Part shown: positions 8,187 to 16,553 of the stretch, piece after piece
Layout of the letters: each line of letters starts with the position of its first letter
Numbering within the stretch: the stretch's first letter is position 1
The notes under the pieces: generated by a model
What the model saw: only the letters and a program-made list of their open reading frames with translations
Databases searched by the model: none
What the model was told of the DNA's origin: nothing
Position numbers and translations under genes: made by a program
Origin: Dunaliella salina
Taxonomy: Eukaryota > Chlorophyta > Chlorophyceae > Chlamydomonadales > Dunaliellaceae
DNA length: 20,468 bases
Reading direction: 5' to 3'
Assembly (NCBI GenBank): GCA_002284615.2
Contig: MU070740.1
Location: forward strand, 19,815 to 40,282

Positions 8187-8945
8187 GGGCCCAGCGGGTC
8201 AGCTGCGTGTGCTTGGGCCAAGTACAGGCCTTGCATGTGCAGTGTTGATGTGCTCTGGCCGAGTAAGGCCAGCTGCATGTGCATGTGCATCTGCCTCGCC
8301 CAAGTAAGGGCCTTGCAGGTCTGTTGCATGTGCATGTCAGCAGGTCTGTGCGTGTGCATGTCAGCAGGTCGATTGCAGGTCTGTTGCAGGTCTGTTGCAT
8401 GTGCATATCTTGCAGGTCTGTTGCAGGTCTGTTGCAGGTCTGTTGCAGGTCTGTTGCATGTGCATGTCAGCAGGCCAGCAGGTCAAGGACCTCAAGTAAG
8501 GGCCATGTACGGAAAGATGGGCAGGTCTGTTGCAGGTGCATGTCAGCAGGTCGATTGCAGGTCTGTTGCAGGTCTGTTGCCTTGCAGGTCTGTTGCATGT
8601 GCATGCCTTGCAAGTCTGTTGCAGGTCTGTTGCAGGTCTGTTGCATGTGCATGTCAGCAGGTCAGCAGGTCAAGGACCTCAAGTAAGGGCCACGTACGGA
8701 AAGACAGGCAGGTCTGTTGCAGGTCCGCTGCATGTGCATGTCAGCAGGTCAGCAGGTCAAGGACCTCCAGTAAGGGCCAAGTAAGGAAAGATAAAGGACC
8801 CCAAGGAAGCCAGGTCAGCTGCATGTGCTTAAGCCGAGTTGGGGCCTTGCATGTGCAGTGTGCATGTGCACGGGCCGTGAAAGGTCAGCTGCATGTGCAT
8901 GTGCATGTGCCCCGCCCAAGTAAGGGCCAGCTGCCGTGCAGAAGA
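8169..8945 (+). repeat. Compound minisatellite starting at the stop codon
   Basis: Two repeat levels are visible. An 11-bp unit, GCAGGTCTGTT, is tandem in short runs (for example 8412-8456, 8560-8580 and 8612-8643). These runs sit in larger blocks made of CATGTGCATGTCAGCAGGTC, CAAGGACCTC, AGTAAGGGCC and TACGGAAAGA, with CAAGGAC at 8484, 8671 and 8758. The outer blocks at about 8171-8310 and 8813-8935 are copies of one another. The motif (C/T)CAAGTAAGGGCC recurs at 8178, 8300, 8492, 8681, 8767 (variant) and 8917. The long open frames on both strands (Cys/Val/Ser-rich or Met/His-rich) come from the repeat. Confidence 0.9.
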
Positions 8946-9436
8946 GTCTGAGGAGATGGTGGAAGTACTGATGTGCTGATGTGCATCAAGGCTGTGTTGC
9001 AGGGCATGGTGCTTTAGGTCATAACTAGCAGGGATTGTATGCAGGCTGTACCCGCTTGAATGTTTGCTGGCACCGTCATAGCTATTCCCAGGTAAAGCCC
9101 GCATTTGTCCTGGCCTTCTGAATGGTGATCAGAGCATTGACTTTGTCGCAAGTTGAAAGGCCTTGAAATTACGAGTGATGAGCTTGGTGCATTGCACTTT
9201 GAAAGTGATGTTTGTGTGTTCACCATTCATTAGTGCATGATTAGCTGTCAGCTTACAAATGACGGCCTTGTGCTTACATGTGATGAGCTTGGTGCATTGC
9301 CCTGTGTAAGTGGTGTTGGCGTTTCCATGTCCTTGGTGCATTCTCAGCAGAGCACTCCTGTGTGCCTGTGCCAGAGGCTCTGGTGTTGTTTTTTTTCCGT
9401 TTGCAGTCCCAAGTTTTAGCTTGGCCAGGTCAGCCA
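8946..9436. repeat. Spacer with a 105-bp tandem duplication
   Basis: GTGATGAGCTTGGTGCATTGC occurs at 9175 and 9280, within a longer two-copy duplication (AAGTGATGTTTGTG matching TAAGTGGTGTTGGC afterwards). A good acceptor-like tract, GTTTTTTTTCCGTTTGCAG, ends at 9406, but no convincing coding exon follows it. No gene is called. Confidence 0.6.
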
Positions 9437-9492
9437 AAAAGAAAAGAGAAATCTACGCAGGCCAGAGGCCGCATGGATTAAGGGAAGGTCCC
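9434..9492 (-). mobile_element. Retroelement 3' end, stem-loop type A with pyrimidine tail (solo)
   Basis: Read on the minus strand: CCCTTAATCCATGCGGCC, loop TCT, GGCCTGCGTAGA, then a T/C-rich tail (TTTCTCTTTTCTTTTTGG). Arms lie at 9467-9474 and 9455-9463, with one bulged base. It matches the ends at 15908 (minus) and 18306 (plus). Sequence on the 5' side shares only GGACCTTCCCTTAAT with the others, so the insertion is probably short and 5'-truncated. Confidence 0.65.
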
Positions 9493-10060
9493 TTAACGAG
9501 GTCAGCCACATTAAGCAGGCTTTCTATGCCACCTCAGTACTGAGGCTCTTTCTTTAGGGTTTGATGCTCCGTGCTGCCATTTTTTGTGGCATTTTGCCGC
9601 ACTCGTGTACCTGTGCATCCATACTTAGCTAGCGTGACCTCTTTTCATGTCTTTGCATTACATAAAGAGGAAAGTGTTGACCTTCTCTGCAACTATACTA
9701 GCAAAATTGTGGAGCGGTTTTTGGTTTGCCTGGAAAAGGGGAAAACTGTGTAGGCAGTGAAAATGCTCCATACATCATTGAAGGTAACCAGGAGACCCAG
9801 CTGGGGAATCGCGCCTCACCTTCAACGATTGGTTCAGTACTCCAGATCAAGCATGATCTTGGTGATGAGATTTGCTAGAAATCTTACAGTGGGGGTCAAT
9901 TGAGCCCACTAAATGCGAGTTTCTTGCTTGCTCCTAGCATAAGTGCCCCTCGATGGCCAAAAGGCTGCACTAAAATTCAAAAAGTACCAGTTGGGGGACC
10001 TAGGCCTGTAGAAGAAGAGAAAGAAAAGAAAACTAAGTACCGTAGTGGAATGTGACCACG
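9493..10060. other. No supported gene
   Basis: Unique-looking sequence. The plus frame at 9571-9753 is open for 60 codons with no recognised domain. A purine-rich run near 10011-10033 (AGAAGAGAAAGAAAAGAAAA) resembles the complement of the pyrimidine tails of the retroelements, so another minus-strand 3' end may finish there. No clear stem-loop was found beside it. Confidence 0.4.
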
Positions 10061-10063
10061 ACG

Positions 10064-10690
10064 CACCCCCAAATTTTTTGAATTGAATATTTCCATTACG
10101 CAGCCATTGCGCAACCTTTTTGGCAGCCATGCAGATTCTATTTTTGCTTCACGCACCCCCATTACGCATCCATGTTGGCAGCCAAGCAGATTTTATTTTC
10201 ACTCTGCGCACCTCCATTACGCAACCTTCCTTCCAGCCAAAGCCCTTTTTCTCCCTGTTTAGTGCCCTCATTACGCACTCCATGGGCAGCTGAGCAGCAA
10301 TTTCACCTTGCGCACTCCTCTTTATGCCCTTCTTCATCCACCCCTCAAGAAGCACCTTTGCAAGTCCAAGGATTTCGCTGCTGACCTCACAGTGGCCCTA
10401 AAGATGACTGGCCTGATAAGGTGATGCTGCCTGCTGTTCCGCAGCTATCATACTGCTTTGTGGCTCACTTTGGTCCATCTGGTGCTCCGGGTTGCATGGT
10501 CTGTTCAGACTGGTCCCCATTGATCTTGCGCCCGCTCTCCCTATCGAGCACTTCCATTGCAAGCATGGACCTCTCCGTCGAAAATTTCTAACTGTTAATT
10601 CCATTACGCACCTTTTACTCACCACATGTTGGCCATTTATTTTCACCACTGCGCACCCCATACGCACCCCTCCAAAATCATTATTAAAGC
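10064..10690 (+). repeat. Degenerate tandem repeat built on CCATTACGCA
   Basis: CATTACGCA or a close variant recurs near 10094, 10158, 10215, 10270 and 10602, and CATACGCA near 10659, most followed by CCC/ACC and preceded or followed by GCGCAC. The first four are about 55-65 bp apart and share GGCAGCCAAGCAGATTTTATTTT-like intervening sequence. This is an old, diverged tandem array, and the open frames through it show no domain. Confidence 0.65.
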
Positions 10691-11375
10691 ATTACACACT
10701 GCTCAAGAAACTTTAAATATTGCGTAACGATCAAGTTCCACTACGGTATGCAGTGAGAACTCCTCCCGACATCAATTCCAGAAGGTGGACACACAGAGTG
10801 ATTTTAAGTGGATTGGTGTCCTTGTATAAAAAAAAATGAAAATCATTGCAAAAGGAATGTAGTAAAACGACTTGGTGGAATACAGAATTCAGCTTTGGGG
10901 AAATCCAGCACAGAAGATTCTTAACAGGTCAAATTTTGACCTCCATCTTTTCTATTTTTAAGTATACAGTATGTAATGTCGAATTAAAGAGGCTATAAAC
11001 ACAAAGCTTTGGGAATGGAGAATGGTTCCAGGGTGGACTTGTAGGCCATTTTTGCATCTAGGGTGGATCTGAGGCCAGGAGGGATCTTGGGTCTTCCAAT
11101 TTTCGTCATTTTCGAGAAATGCACTTGGGGGGAAGGGGGGTCAGTGTTGGCATGGTTTGATTTGAGAAAGAATTGCAAGAAAGAGTATGTGGCAAAGAGG
11201 CCAGCTGATCAGCTTCATAAACTCCTTTGGGAAATGTCTCTTCAGGTTCAGGAGAGAGCGTTAGAAGGGGCCCACAATCTAAGTTGTACAATGGTTACGA
11301 GGCGGCTCTATGGTTGCATGCATCTCGTGGTCCTTAGCTCAGAGCCTGCCAAAATGATAGTAAGCTTTTGTGGGC
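10691..11375. other. No supported gene
   Basis: AT-richer unique sequence to about 11000, then GGGTGGA-containing sequence near 11030 and 11059 and a G-rich run at 11126-11140. CAAGTTCCACTACGGTATGC at 10731 echoes the complement of GGAATGTGACC-adjacent sequence near 10045, hinting at old duplications. The frame at 11063-11419 ends in a palindrome and has no recognised domain. Confidence 0.35.
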
Positions 11376-11413
11376 ACTCAGCACTCCGATCGGAGTGCTC
11401 GCGAGTGCTGAGT
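11376..11413. repeat. Nested palindrome
   Basis: A perfect 20-base palindrome, AGCACTCCGATCGGAGTGCT (11380-11399), lies inside an inverted repeat formed by ACTCAGCACT (11376-11385) and AGTGCTGAGT (11404-11413). The two arrangements exclude each other as hairpins. It lies directly before a (GTAAG)-type start of the SINE-like sequence at 11414. Confidence 0.9.
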
Positions 11414-11504
11414 AAGTAAAAAGTAAGGTTGCATCGCTTCATCCGCCTACAAGGGCAGCTGAGCGGAGACAAAGAGGCCTGTCAGCAAAAGCCCTGTCGG
11501 AGCA
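11414..11504 (-). mobile_element. SINE-like fragment, second copy
   Basis: This segment (GTAAGGTTGCATCGC, ATCCGCCTACAAGGGCAGCT, GAGCGGAGACAAAGAGGCCTG) matches the first ~60 bases of the insertion at 11906-12131 with about seven differences, including the leading GTAAG-type repeats. Similarity stops after GGCCTGT. The following sequence passes into the retroelement remnant at about 11505. Confidence 0.65.
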
Positions 11505-12500
11505 GGCTTGGTCTACACATAGGAAGCGATTTTAGATCTGAACAACACAATCTCCATCTCCCTATGCATGCCTTAACAAAACTTTACCTGCTTACTTCTT
11601 CCCTCCTGACCTTCAAGAGAGAAAAAGATTCAGATCCAGTCGATCAGATGCTATTTTGATCACCCCTTACGATGCCAAACCTATTCTAAGTATTCCTCTT
11701 ATCCATTCACATCACGCTCTGTGCAGGCCACACGGTGGACCAACAGAACTAGCCGTGTGAGGCAACTCCATGAACAGTATGCAAACGAACGCCATGTGCA
11801 CCTGATAAAATCAATTGAATTTTTGCAAGTAACGTGAAGACACTAGGCCAGAGCATCAGTTGAGCGCCGCAAGCAGCAGCACGCTAACCATTGCAAACTT
11901 ATTAGGTAAGGTAAGGTAAGGTTACATCGCTATATCCGCCTACAAGGGCAGCTGAGCGGAAACACTGAGGCCTGTAACCAGACCAGTCTGAAAAAGAAAG
12001 CCGAGTTCGGAAGTGTCAACTGCTGAGAGAACATGTGCTCATAATACCACAAAAATGTCATGCAAAAATGTGTAGGTTCTCCAGGTACCAGCACAACTGA
12101 TAAATTGGAACAAAGGTCTTGAAAGGAAAGCTTGCAAACTTACTAGTGCTAAAGCTGTTACAATTCACCCATCGTCCTGGGTGTTGGTGGAACATTTTAT
12201 ACTGAGCCTACCCCGGACTTGGACTGGATCACCAATGCGCCGCTAAGCTTGTTCAACAACTTCATGCTCATTCTGTTCAATATGCCCACAAGCTTGTTTC
12301 CATGCGTTGTGCTATCGAAAACAAGAGTACTGTAGAAACTCACAGCCAGGTTTTCGAGCCAGGTGCTTCTAGTAACTCTCCAGATCCCTACTGGCCTGTC
12401 CTGTCTCATATTTTGTGGCGGAGGGGACTCACGGCTCTTTGTGAGCCAGTGTTTCTCCTTTTCCTTAAATGATGTAGGGAGAGATTCTCTGCCTGTGTAG
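11505..12500 (+). pseudogene. Retroelement remnant R2: C-terminal nuclease-like region and 3' UTR, decayed
   Basis: Homology to the minus-strand element at 12501-14000 is visible across the whole stretch: CATAGGAAGCGATTTTA, CATGCCTTAACAAAACTTTACC, CGCCATGTGCACCTGATA, CCAGAGCATCAGTTGA, GTTACAATTCACCC and CAGGTGCTTCTAGTAAC. It should encode the tail with the LIEIK nuclease-like motif, but that motif is scrambled, stops and frameshifts are frequent, and a 226-bp SINE-like element interrupts it. The 3' UTR (GGCGGAGGGGACTCACGGCT, GAGCCAGTGTTTCTCCTTTT) leads to the type B stem-loop at 12474-12496. It is 5'-truncated at about 11505. Confidence 0.8.
11906..12131 (-). mobile_element. SINE-like retroposon with 15-bp target duplication
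   Basis: The insertion splits the R2 remnant. TTGCAAACTTATTAG (11891-11905) and TTGCAAACTTACTAG (12132-12146) are a 15-bp target duplication with one mismatch; the sister copy R1 has this site once. Removing 226 bp restores alignment with R1. One end is (GTAAG)n, which on the minus strand reads as a (CTTAC)n tail next to the target site, as expected of target-primed retroposition. It has no coding capacity. I could not identify tRNA-type A and B boxes, so the source RNA is unknown. Confidence 0.8.
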
Positions 12501-12520
12501 AAAAGAAAAGAAAAGAAAAA
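12466..12520 (+). repeat. R2 3' stem-loop, type B, and purine tract at the tail-to-tail junction
   Basis: Arms GTAGGGAGAG (12474-12483) and CTCTGCCTGT (12487-12496) pair with one G-G mismatch and outer wobbles, loop ATT. After GTAG comes (AAAAG)n at 12501-12520, then the inverted R1 3' end. The two ends form a 30-base inverted repeat with three mismatches. Since the tail in other copies is (TTTTC)n on the element strand, the purine tract most likely belongs to R1, not R2. Confidence 0.75.
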
Positions 12521-12550
12521 CTACGTAGGCAGAGAAACTCTCCCTACATC
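12501..12550 (-). mobile_element. R1 3' terminus: tail and type B stem-loop
   Basis: On the minus strand this reads GATGTAGGGAGAG, loop TTT, CTCTGCCTACGTAG, then (TTTTC)n. Arms 12538-12547 and 12525-12534 pair perfectly except for one G-G position. The rest of the R1 3' UTR continues on the far side of the TIR element at 12551-13238. Confidence 0.75.
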
Positions 12551-13238
12551 CATGAGGCTGCAAGAAGCATAAGTTTTGGAACTCATTGGTCGATCCAGTT
12601 AAGAATTATATATTCGGAATCCTGGGATAAAGAGCTATCGATTAGTATATATATGGGTCCAATCAGAGGAGGTCGGTGGTCAAGGGGGGTCTGGACTTTT
12701 TGGGACCCCCCCCCTCCAGAATTTTTATGGGCCACTCCTACAGAATTCTGAAGACACCGTTGGATTCCTGAGCTTGAGACTGCCTATTGGCACCCTCTTT
12801 GGGCAAATTGAGTAAAAGGAGGGGTCTGTGTGCATGGCTGGGAGTTAGTGCCATGCGCGCAAGGGTGTAGGCGGGGTGTAGAGGCGAACATGTGACTAAC
12901 CAGTACAAACTTCCAGGATAGTGACAATGTATGATGTGATTATGCATGGTGAAGTCAGGAGGGCAGTTAGTGGACTTGCAAGCCAGTTGTGGGTGCCTGG
13001 AAGGGTAGGGATGCATGGGCGTCCGCTTTTCAGTTTTTGCCCTATAACTCTGCTGCAGCACACTTTCCCAGTATGGTGAGTATGCAGATGGACAACTATT
13101 CCAAAAAGGAGCAGATTGATACCCTTTTTATAAAGGTAGGGTTACTGCATGGGGGGCTTTGGGGTGGGTGGGTGGGTCAGAGGGGTTCCACCCAGTTTTT
13201 GGGGATGGTGTATGTAACTTTTTTTTTCAAGCCTCCTG
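12551..13238 (+). mobile_element. TIR element, copy B (688 bp), inserted into R1 3' UTR
   Basis: It has the same internal landmarks as copy A, ends in AGCCTCCTG (13230-13238), and starts CATGAGGCT (12551), so the left terminus has one or two changes from CAGGAGGCT. It lies exactly between the two parts of the R1 3' UTR: ...CTACATC on the left and a GACATCAAATG on the right, where related elements have one continuous CTACATCA(A)T. The target duplication is therefore present but degraded (ACATC shared). The insertion is younger than R1. No protein is conserved among copies. Confidence 0.8.
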
Positions 13239-13995
13239 CTACCGTGACATCAAATGAAAAGGAGACACGTTGGCTAAAAAAATAGCCGTGTGCCCCCTCC
13301 ACCACAAGGTATGAAGAAGAGAATGTTAATGTGGATCTGGAGGGTTACTAGAAGCACCTGGCTCTAGAATCTGGCTGTGGGAAATATTCTCATTTTCAAT
13401 TGCGCGGCGTGTGGTAACTAGTTTGTGGGCATATTGGACAGAATGGGCATGAAGTTGTTGAGCAAGCTTCGTGGCACGCTGGTGATCCAATCCTAGTTGT
13501 TTGAATTGCTTCAGGGTATGCTCAGTGTAAATAGTTCCACCTACACTCAGGAGAATAGGGTGAATTGTAACAGCTGTAGCGTTGATAAGTTTACAAAGGT
13601 CTGCATGCTGTTGCTTTGCCGCGTTCAACTGATGCTCTGGCCTTGTGTCTTCACAGAACTTGATTTCTATTAGGTGCACATGGCGTTTATTTGCAAAGTT
13701 CATGGGGTTGCCTCATGCTGCTGGTTCTGGTGGTCCTCCATGAGGAGCTGCGCAAAGCATGATGGGAATGGGTAGGAGAAACACTGTTTGAAGTATGTTT
13801 GGCGTTAGAAAGGGTGATCAAAACAGCACCTGGTCCATTGAGGTTGAGTCTTTTCCTCTCTGGAAGGTTACGAGGGAAGAAGTAGGCAGGTGAAATTCCG
13901 TTTGAGGCATGTGTAGGGAGTTGGAGGTTGTGTTGAGCAAGCTTAAAATTGCTTCCTATGTTTGTTTATACTAGGCTTACCCCTACTGGGCATTT
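13239..13995 (-). pseudogene. R1 retroelement: C-terminal PD-(D/E)xK-like nuclease region and 3' UTR
   Basis: The minus frame ending at 13326 is intact for 125 codons. It encodes RHVHLIEIKFCEDTRPEHQ, where LIEIK fits the E-x-K of PD-(D/E)xK nucleases, then AAKQQHADL, ILLSVGGTIYTEHTLK, QRATKLAQQLHAHSV and a closing NPPDPH. The same blocks recur in R3 on the plus strand (YLIELKFSSDTKPEQ, a final LPDPH). Upstream to about 13995 (FFPRNLPERKRLNL and beyond) continues in other frames with stops. The 3' UTR (13239-13325) is cut from the terminal stem-loop by TIR element B. I infer that the domain acts as, or is descended from, the element's endonuclease. The reading as nuclease rests on the motif only. 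Confidence 0.7.
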
Positions 13996-14260
13996 GCTGA
14001 GGGCTTTTGTAATCATTCTTCCTGCAATGTTATGGCGTTCAGTTTTCATGTTGTAAGTGATATGATTTTGGCAGCCTGAGAGCATGTGTAGTGTACTGTC
14101 CAAGTGATGGCAGCTGGTCCCAGCATCTTGCCCAGCCCGGGGCAAGATGGATCAGTTGACCTTTTAAAACGTACTGCATGTTTTTGGTTGTATAGGATGC
14201 CTGTACGGTACTGCAGGATGGTACGCTTCATGGGTACAGAAATGTTGGGCATATTTCTGA
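13985..14260 (-). pseudogene. R1 retroelement: Cys/His knuckle region, frameshifted
   Basis: The minus strand encodes VPMKRTILQYRTGILYNQKH then AVRFKRSTDPSCP in one frame. The expected continuation, a Cys-His knuckle of the kind seen in R3 (CPICGAPDSTPHTLLKC), follows only after a frameshift as LDSTLHMLSGCQNH and MKTERHNIAGRMITKALSK. This region normally lies between RNase H and the terminal nuclease-like domain, and its place here agrees. The frameshift and missing first Cys pair show that it is no longer functional. Confidence 0.7.
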
Positions 14261-14261
14261 A

Positions 14262-14985
14262 GGCAAGAAAGAGAAGAAAACGTGTGTGGCAGAGAAATTC
14301 TCCCTACATCAATTAAGGAAAAAGGGGCCACATTGGTGCACAGACCGTATGACCCCCCACCACAAAGTCCAGACTGAGAGAAGCACAACAAGCAGTGTAC
14401 AAGGACAGGATCAGCAACAGAGAGCAAGATGATACCTGAGAGACTGGAGTTTCAGACCTTCAACAGCAAGCAGAGTCAGCACAGTCAGCCTTCCAACCAA
14501 GGAAAGCCATTGCTCAGGCTGTGCACATGATAATGGCCTCGGTCACCTCAGCGCCCCACTAATGCCAACAAATTAAGTGCATGCCATGCCCGGCCCCCTG
14601 ACCATAGGCTCCACCCTCCACTTGCCTGATATTATTCATGTCTCTGCTCACCTTGCCATCCCGTCACTGCCTATACCACTCCACCAGCGTCCCGCATATG
14701 CTCCGCACCCCAGGACCAGTGCATTCAGCACACCTCTGCTAGCTCAAACCCTGTGCTGCTGCCGCTGCTACACACCGCTGCCGCATGGTCCACCAACCTC
14801 ACAGTCTTGAAAGAGCACCACCTGTGTGTGGGGAGTGTGAAGCTCACTGCCGGCGCTAGGGTTCAGCCGCACATGGACACGGGACAGTCCATGCAGCGTT
14901 GCCCAGGGTGACCGCATGGAGGTACCTTGCGCCGGGCTTTGCGACTGTGTCTCGCGCACCCCATGGAATTGCTGATTTTTTTCCT
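14262..14985 (-). mobile_element. Nested 5'-truncated retroelement 3' end inside R1
   Basis: At 14262-14370 the minus strand shows a 3' UTR like those of R1 and R2: TTTGTGGTGGGGGGTCATACGG, CCCCTTTTTCCTTAATTGA, TGTAGGGAGAATTTCTCTGCC, then a TTTTCTTCTCTTTC tail. R1 coding sequence resumes on both sides (FRNMPNISVP below 14262; KTGYYYQNSLARVEEKN just above 14985), so this block was inserted. The part from about 14371 to 14985 is not recognised. Its GC-rich frames on either strand have no domain. I did not find a clear target duplication, and the right boundary is approximate. Confidence 0.5.
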
Positions 14986-15720
14986 CTACTCGCGCTAATG
15001 AGTTTTGATAGTAGTAGCCTGTTTTGGCATTGGCATATCAAAGCTTTTGTTTAGAATGCATGTGGGATTTGAAAGCATCTTGAAGATTGGGGAAATAGGT
15101 GAGCTTGTGGGTGTGTGGTGGACCCGTAGATGTGCCTGCAGCATGCACTCTTTCTTCCTTGGCTAACCAGAAAATATTTGTAAATGGATTTCCACCAGGA
15201 CCTGCACCAGGGATCTCGGTGTCTGCCACACAGTTCTGGGCTTGCTTTGCCTGATGCTTTGCAATGGCATCTGCACATTCATTTCCAGCGATGCTGGCAA
15301 GGGATTTCACTTTGTAGATTCGAATTTTGGTATGGAAGTCTCTTATGAGAGTTGAAATTGTTTTAAGGACGTCTCCTTGGATATGCCTCAAATGTTTTCA
15401 GGATAGAGAAGCTATTTACGTATTTGATTGAAAGAGGCGAGGCTGTCTGATGCAATATCTGCATGTTTGGTGGTGATAGCAGCAGCAATTGCTGCTAATT
15501 CAGCTCTAGTGATGGTTTTAGTAATCCCAGCATCGTTTGGTTCTACTAAGTTCTTGCTGTCAGTGGACAAGCAGTAGACGCCTGCTCCAATTCGTTGCCA
15601 ATTGTTATGGACAAGGCAGCTGCCATCTGTGTATGCCCATGTCCTCCAGTCAGCATCTGAGTTAGAATAGTACTGGATTGGCTGGGTACCGAGTATCTTG
15701 GATACTAAACCCATACACAA
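14986..15720 (-). pseudogene. R1 retroelement: RNase H domain, broken by a stop and a frameshift
   Basis: The minus strand encodes an RNase HI-type fold: WAYTDGSC (first catalytic Asp) with GAGVYCLS, then ITRAELAAIAAAI (catalytic Glu), then IASDSLASFNQIRK (catalytic Asp). A TAG at 15412-15414 and a frameshift near 15390 follow. The reading then resumes with RHIQGDVLKTI, KVKSLASIAGNECADAIAKHQA (fourth acidic position; the usual His before A-G-N is Leu here), and a tail reaching KTGYYYQNSL before the nested insertion. No reverse transcriptase motif is seen upstream, so R1 is 5'-truncated at about 15720. Non-LTR elements carry RNase H after the RT, which suits this order. Confidence 0.85.
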
Positions 15721-15885
15721 TGGACCCCCCTGTAACCTTGGCCTACCTAAAGGTCAAGCCAGATTTACAGGCCTTGCAATGCATCATATGATGCAAGGCC
15801 TGTATACTACTTGCTTTCTAGGAGAGGCATCTCAAGGGCAACATGGCGAATTGTATTAATTTCAAGGTAAAAATGACCATCCTCC
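15721..15885. repeat. Spacer with strong stem-loop (15767-15803)
   Basis: ACAGGCCTTGCA (15767-15778) is perfectly complementary to TGCAAGGCCTGT (15792-15803), loop 13 bases. The loop region also contains a separate perfect palindrome, GCATCATATGATGC (15781-15794). The structure lies just upstream of the R1 5' break. It is not followed by a T-run. Confidence 0.8.
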
Positions 15886-15950
15886 AAAGAAAGGAAAAGA
15901 AAAGTCTACGCAAGCCAGAGGCCGCGTGCATTAAAGGGAGGTCCACTAAC
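15886..15950 (-). mobile_element. Retroelement 3' end, stem-loop type A with pyrimidine tail
   Basis: On the minus strand: CCCTTTAATGCACGCGGCC, loop TCT, GGCTTGCGTAGAC, then TTTTCTTTTCCTTTC. Arms 15920-15927 and 15908-15916 pair with one bulge and one G-T wobble. Sequence farther 5' on this strand (to about 16100) has no recognised domain, so the inserted body length is unknown. Confidence 0.7.
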
Positions 15951-16551
15951 TAACAAGCCAGCAAGCTAGCAATGAAGCAGTGGCCTCACCAGAAGGCCCT
16001 CCTCCATACAATCATCTTGGGATAGAGGAGGGACCTGCTCACATCTCAGGAAGCAAGGGATTCACCTAGGAAAATCTGATTTGAGCAGAAGCTTTGTGCA
16101 CATTACCCTGCTGTCATGGAGCCACGTACATACTGCCAGTGGTACATCCAGACTACTTTTCCTTCTCACCTCCTGGCTATGAGTGCCTGCCACACTTTGA
16201 GACCGTGCGCCTCCTTGCCCAGGATTTGAAAGTCTTCAAGATGTCCAGTATCTCAAGCATCTTTCTTCCAAATGGTGTGCGCTGATGCAATACATCGACA
16301 TGACAGCTGTGCATCAAAGCATAGTTCTTGGCATCTTCAAAAGCCCATATCTAAGACCGTTTGAACCATGAAGGTGATCTCAGCATTCACAGGATTATAA
16401 AGCAAGCCCTCTGTCAACAGGGCTGATTGAGGCATCAAATGTGGTCATTAATCACATCTTGATAAGGGATCTTGATAAACTACATCTTGATGAGGGATCT
16501 TGATTACGAACCTTTTTTGGCTCGCTGCTCCAGTCAAAAAACCTCACTCAA
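15951..16551. other. No supported gene
   Basis: Unique-looking sequence. Small direct repeats occur near 16457-16505 (CATCTTGATAAGGGATCTTG and CATCTTGATGAGGGATCTTG). The plus frame at 16094-16285 is open for 63 codons with no recognised domain. Confidence 0.4.
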
Positions 16552-16553
16552 TC

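Noticed and set aside
8169..8945. CRISPR-like array
   Set aside because: Repeats are tandem and nested with no unique spacers of constant length, and the setting is eukaryotic.
8235..8951. 238-codon Cys/Val-rich frame and the minus-strand Met/His-rich frames
   Set aside because: Pure products of the GCAGGTCTGTT and TGCATG repeats.
15767..15803. Transcription terminator
   Set aside because: Strong hairpin but no T-run follows, and intrinsic terminators are not expected in this eukaryotic context.
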